Notes under the pieces: model-generated
What the model was told of the DNA's origin: nothing
The model's input: only the letters and a program-made list of their open reading frames with translations
The model's database searches: none
Source: Lachnospiraceae bacterium
Lineage (GTDB): Bacteria > Bacillota_A > Clostridia > Lachnospirales > Lachnospiraceae
Length of the DNA: 64,000 nt
NCBI GenBank assembly: GCA_017516285.1
Contig: JAFXDD010000047.1
Coordinates: 1 to 64,000, forward strand
Reading direction: 5' to 3'
Shown: piece by piece, positions 63,637-64,000 of the stretch
Numbering within the stretch: the stretch's first letter is position 1
Layout of the letters: the number at the start of each line of letters is the position of its first letter
Program-made: the position numbers and the translations under genes

Positions 63637-64000
63637 CTAAAACCGGTATCTGTCAAAATAATTTTTTACTTCTGTGACAGCTCCGTTATACATATATACG
63701 CGCGGAATACGTTTGCCCAAATCGCATACCAACTCATAATGAAGGCGTCCGCTAAGCCGGCCAAGCTCTTCTAAGGTAATCTCCTCCGAACCATCCTTAC
63801 CGATTAAGGTAACCGCATCGTCCATATGGGCCTCCGGAATATCCGTTACATCTACCATAAACTGGTCCATACATATTCTGCCCAAAATCGGTGCCTTTTT
63901 ACCGCGAATAAGTACATAACCTATTCCTGACAGACTTCTTGGATAACCATCTCCATATCCAACAGGTATAGTGGCAATCCGCATAGTTTTCTCAGCTACA
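63637..64000 (-). CDS. alr: Alanine racemase, C-terminal part
   Basis: The frame enters from the right edge (AEK-T then the ATG at 63982-63984) and ends at 63637. The visible part has the racemase hallmarks PVGYGDGYPRSLSG (the catalytic Tyr region) and GRICMDQFMVDVTDIP, with EELGRLSGRLHYELVCDLGKRIPRVY at the C-terminus. It makes D-alanine for peptidoglycan. The N-terminal PLP-binding half lies outside the window. Confidence 0.92.
   Translation of the reverse strand, partial: VAEKTMRIATIPVGYGDGYPRSLSGIGYVLIRGKKAPILGRICMDQFMVDVTDIPEAHMDDAVTLIGKDGSEEITLEELGRLSGRLHYELVCDLGKRIPRVYMYNGAVTEVKNYFDRYRF

Overview
This window looks like a chromosome segment of a spore-forming, strictly anaerobic member of the Clostridia, most likely Lachnospiraceae. 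The grounds are the low GC content, a class III (oxygen-sensitive) ribonucleotide reductase, formate-tetrahydrofolate ligase, and several sporulation or spore genes (cotJABC, spoIVA, yqfC-yqfD, a GerA/SpoVAF protein, a SpoIIIE-type translocase). About 65 genes are present and most of the right two thirds is on the minus strand. I see no tRNA, rRNA, CRISPR array, transposase or phage gene.

Left part (1-7,550): a cell-surface fibre locus on the minus strand. It reads, in transcription order, a cysteine-free CsoR-type repressor, a SipW-type signal peptidase, a TasA/camelysin-like secreted protein and a terminator. A palindromic element follows, then a membrane-anchored TasA-like paralogue, a second SipW-type peptidase, a second small SipW-dependent protein and a very large secreted protein that runs off the window. 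The repressor gene has a near-consensus promoter whose -10 box lies inside a perfect inverted repeat. From 7,648 to 14,135: a lactonase-fold protein, then a plus-strand polyamine locus (XRE-cupin regulator, potABCD) ending with an RluA-type pseudouridine synthase.

Middle part (14,201-28,742): GtrII-like membrane protein, trpS, a cysteine-rich small protein, a GH13-family protein that has lost catalytic residues and is also frameshifted, a DUF1292 protein, a UvrD-type helicase, gltX, the cotJABC spore-coat operon, and an AT-rich accessory island of exported proteins (small membrane protein, matrixin metalloprotease and partner, SH3-like protein, NlpC/P60-like peptidase). The matrixin and NlpC genes share a similar upstream sequence. 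The island ends in a 212-bp imperfect palindrome.

Right part (28,743-64,000), all minus strand, mostly housekeeping: GerA/SpoVAF, an LCP-family wall ligase, nrdD-nrdG-dut behind two NrdR-like boxes, YjjG phosphatase, spoIVA, proB-DUF896-proA, two flavoproteins, the yqfC-yqfD-phoH-(flippase)-ybeY cluster, rlmH, zinc-ribbon proteins, folD, fhs, ftsK/spoIIIE, a TepA-like ClpP homologue, a GtrB-like glycosyltransferase with a polytopic partner, O-acetylhomoserine sulfhydrylase, a YebC regulator, and mazF next to alr with no antitoxin gene between them.
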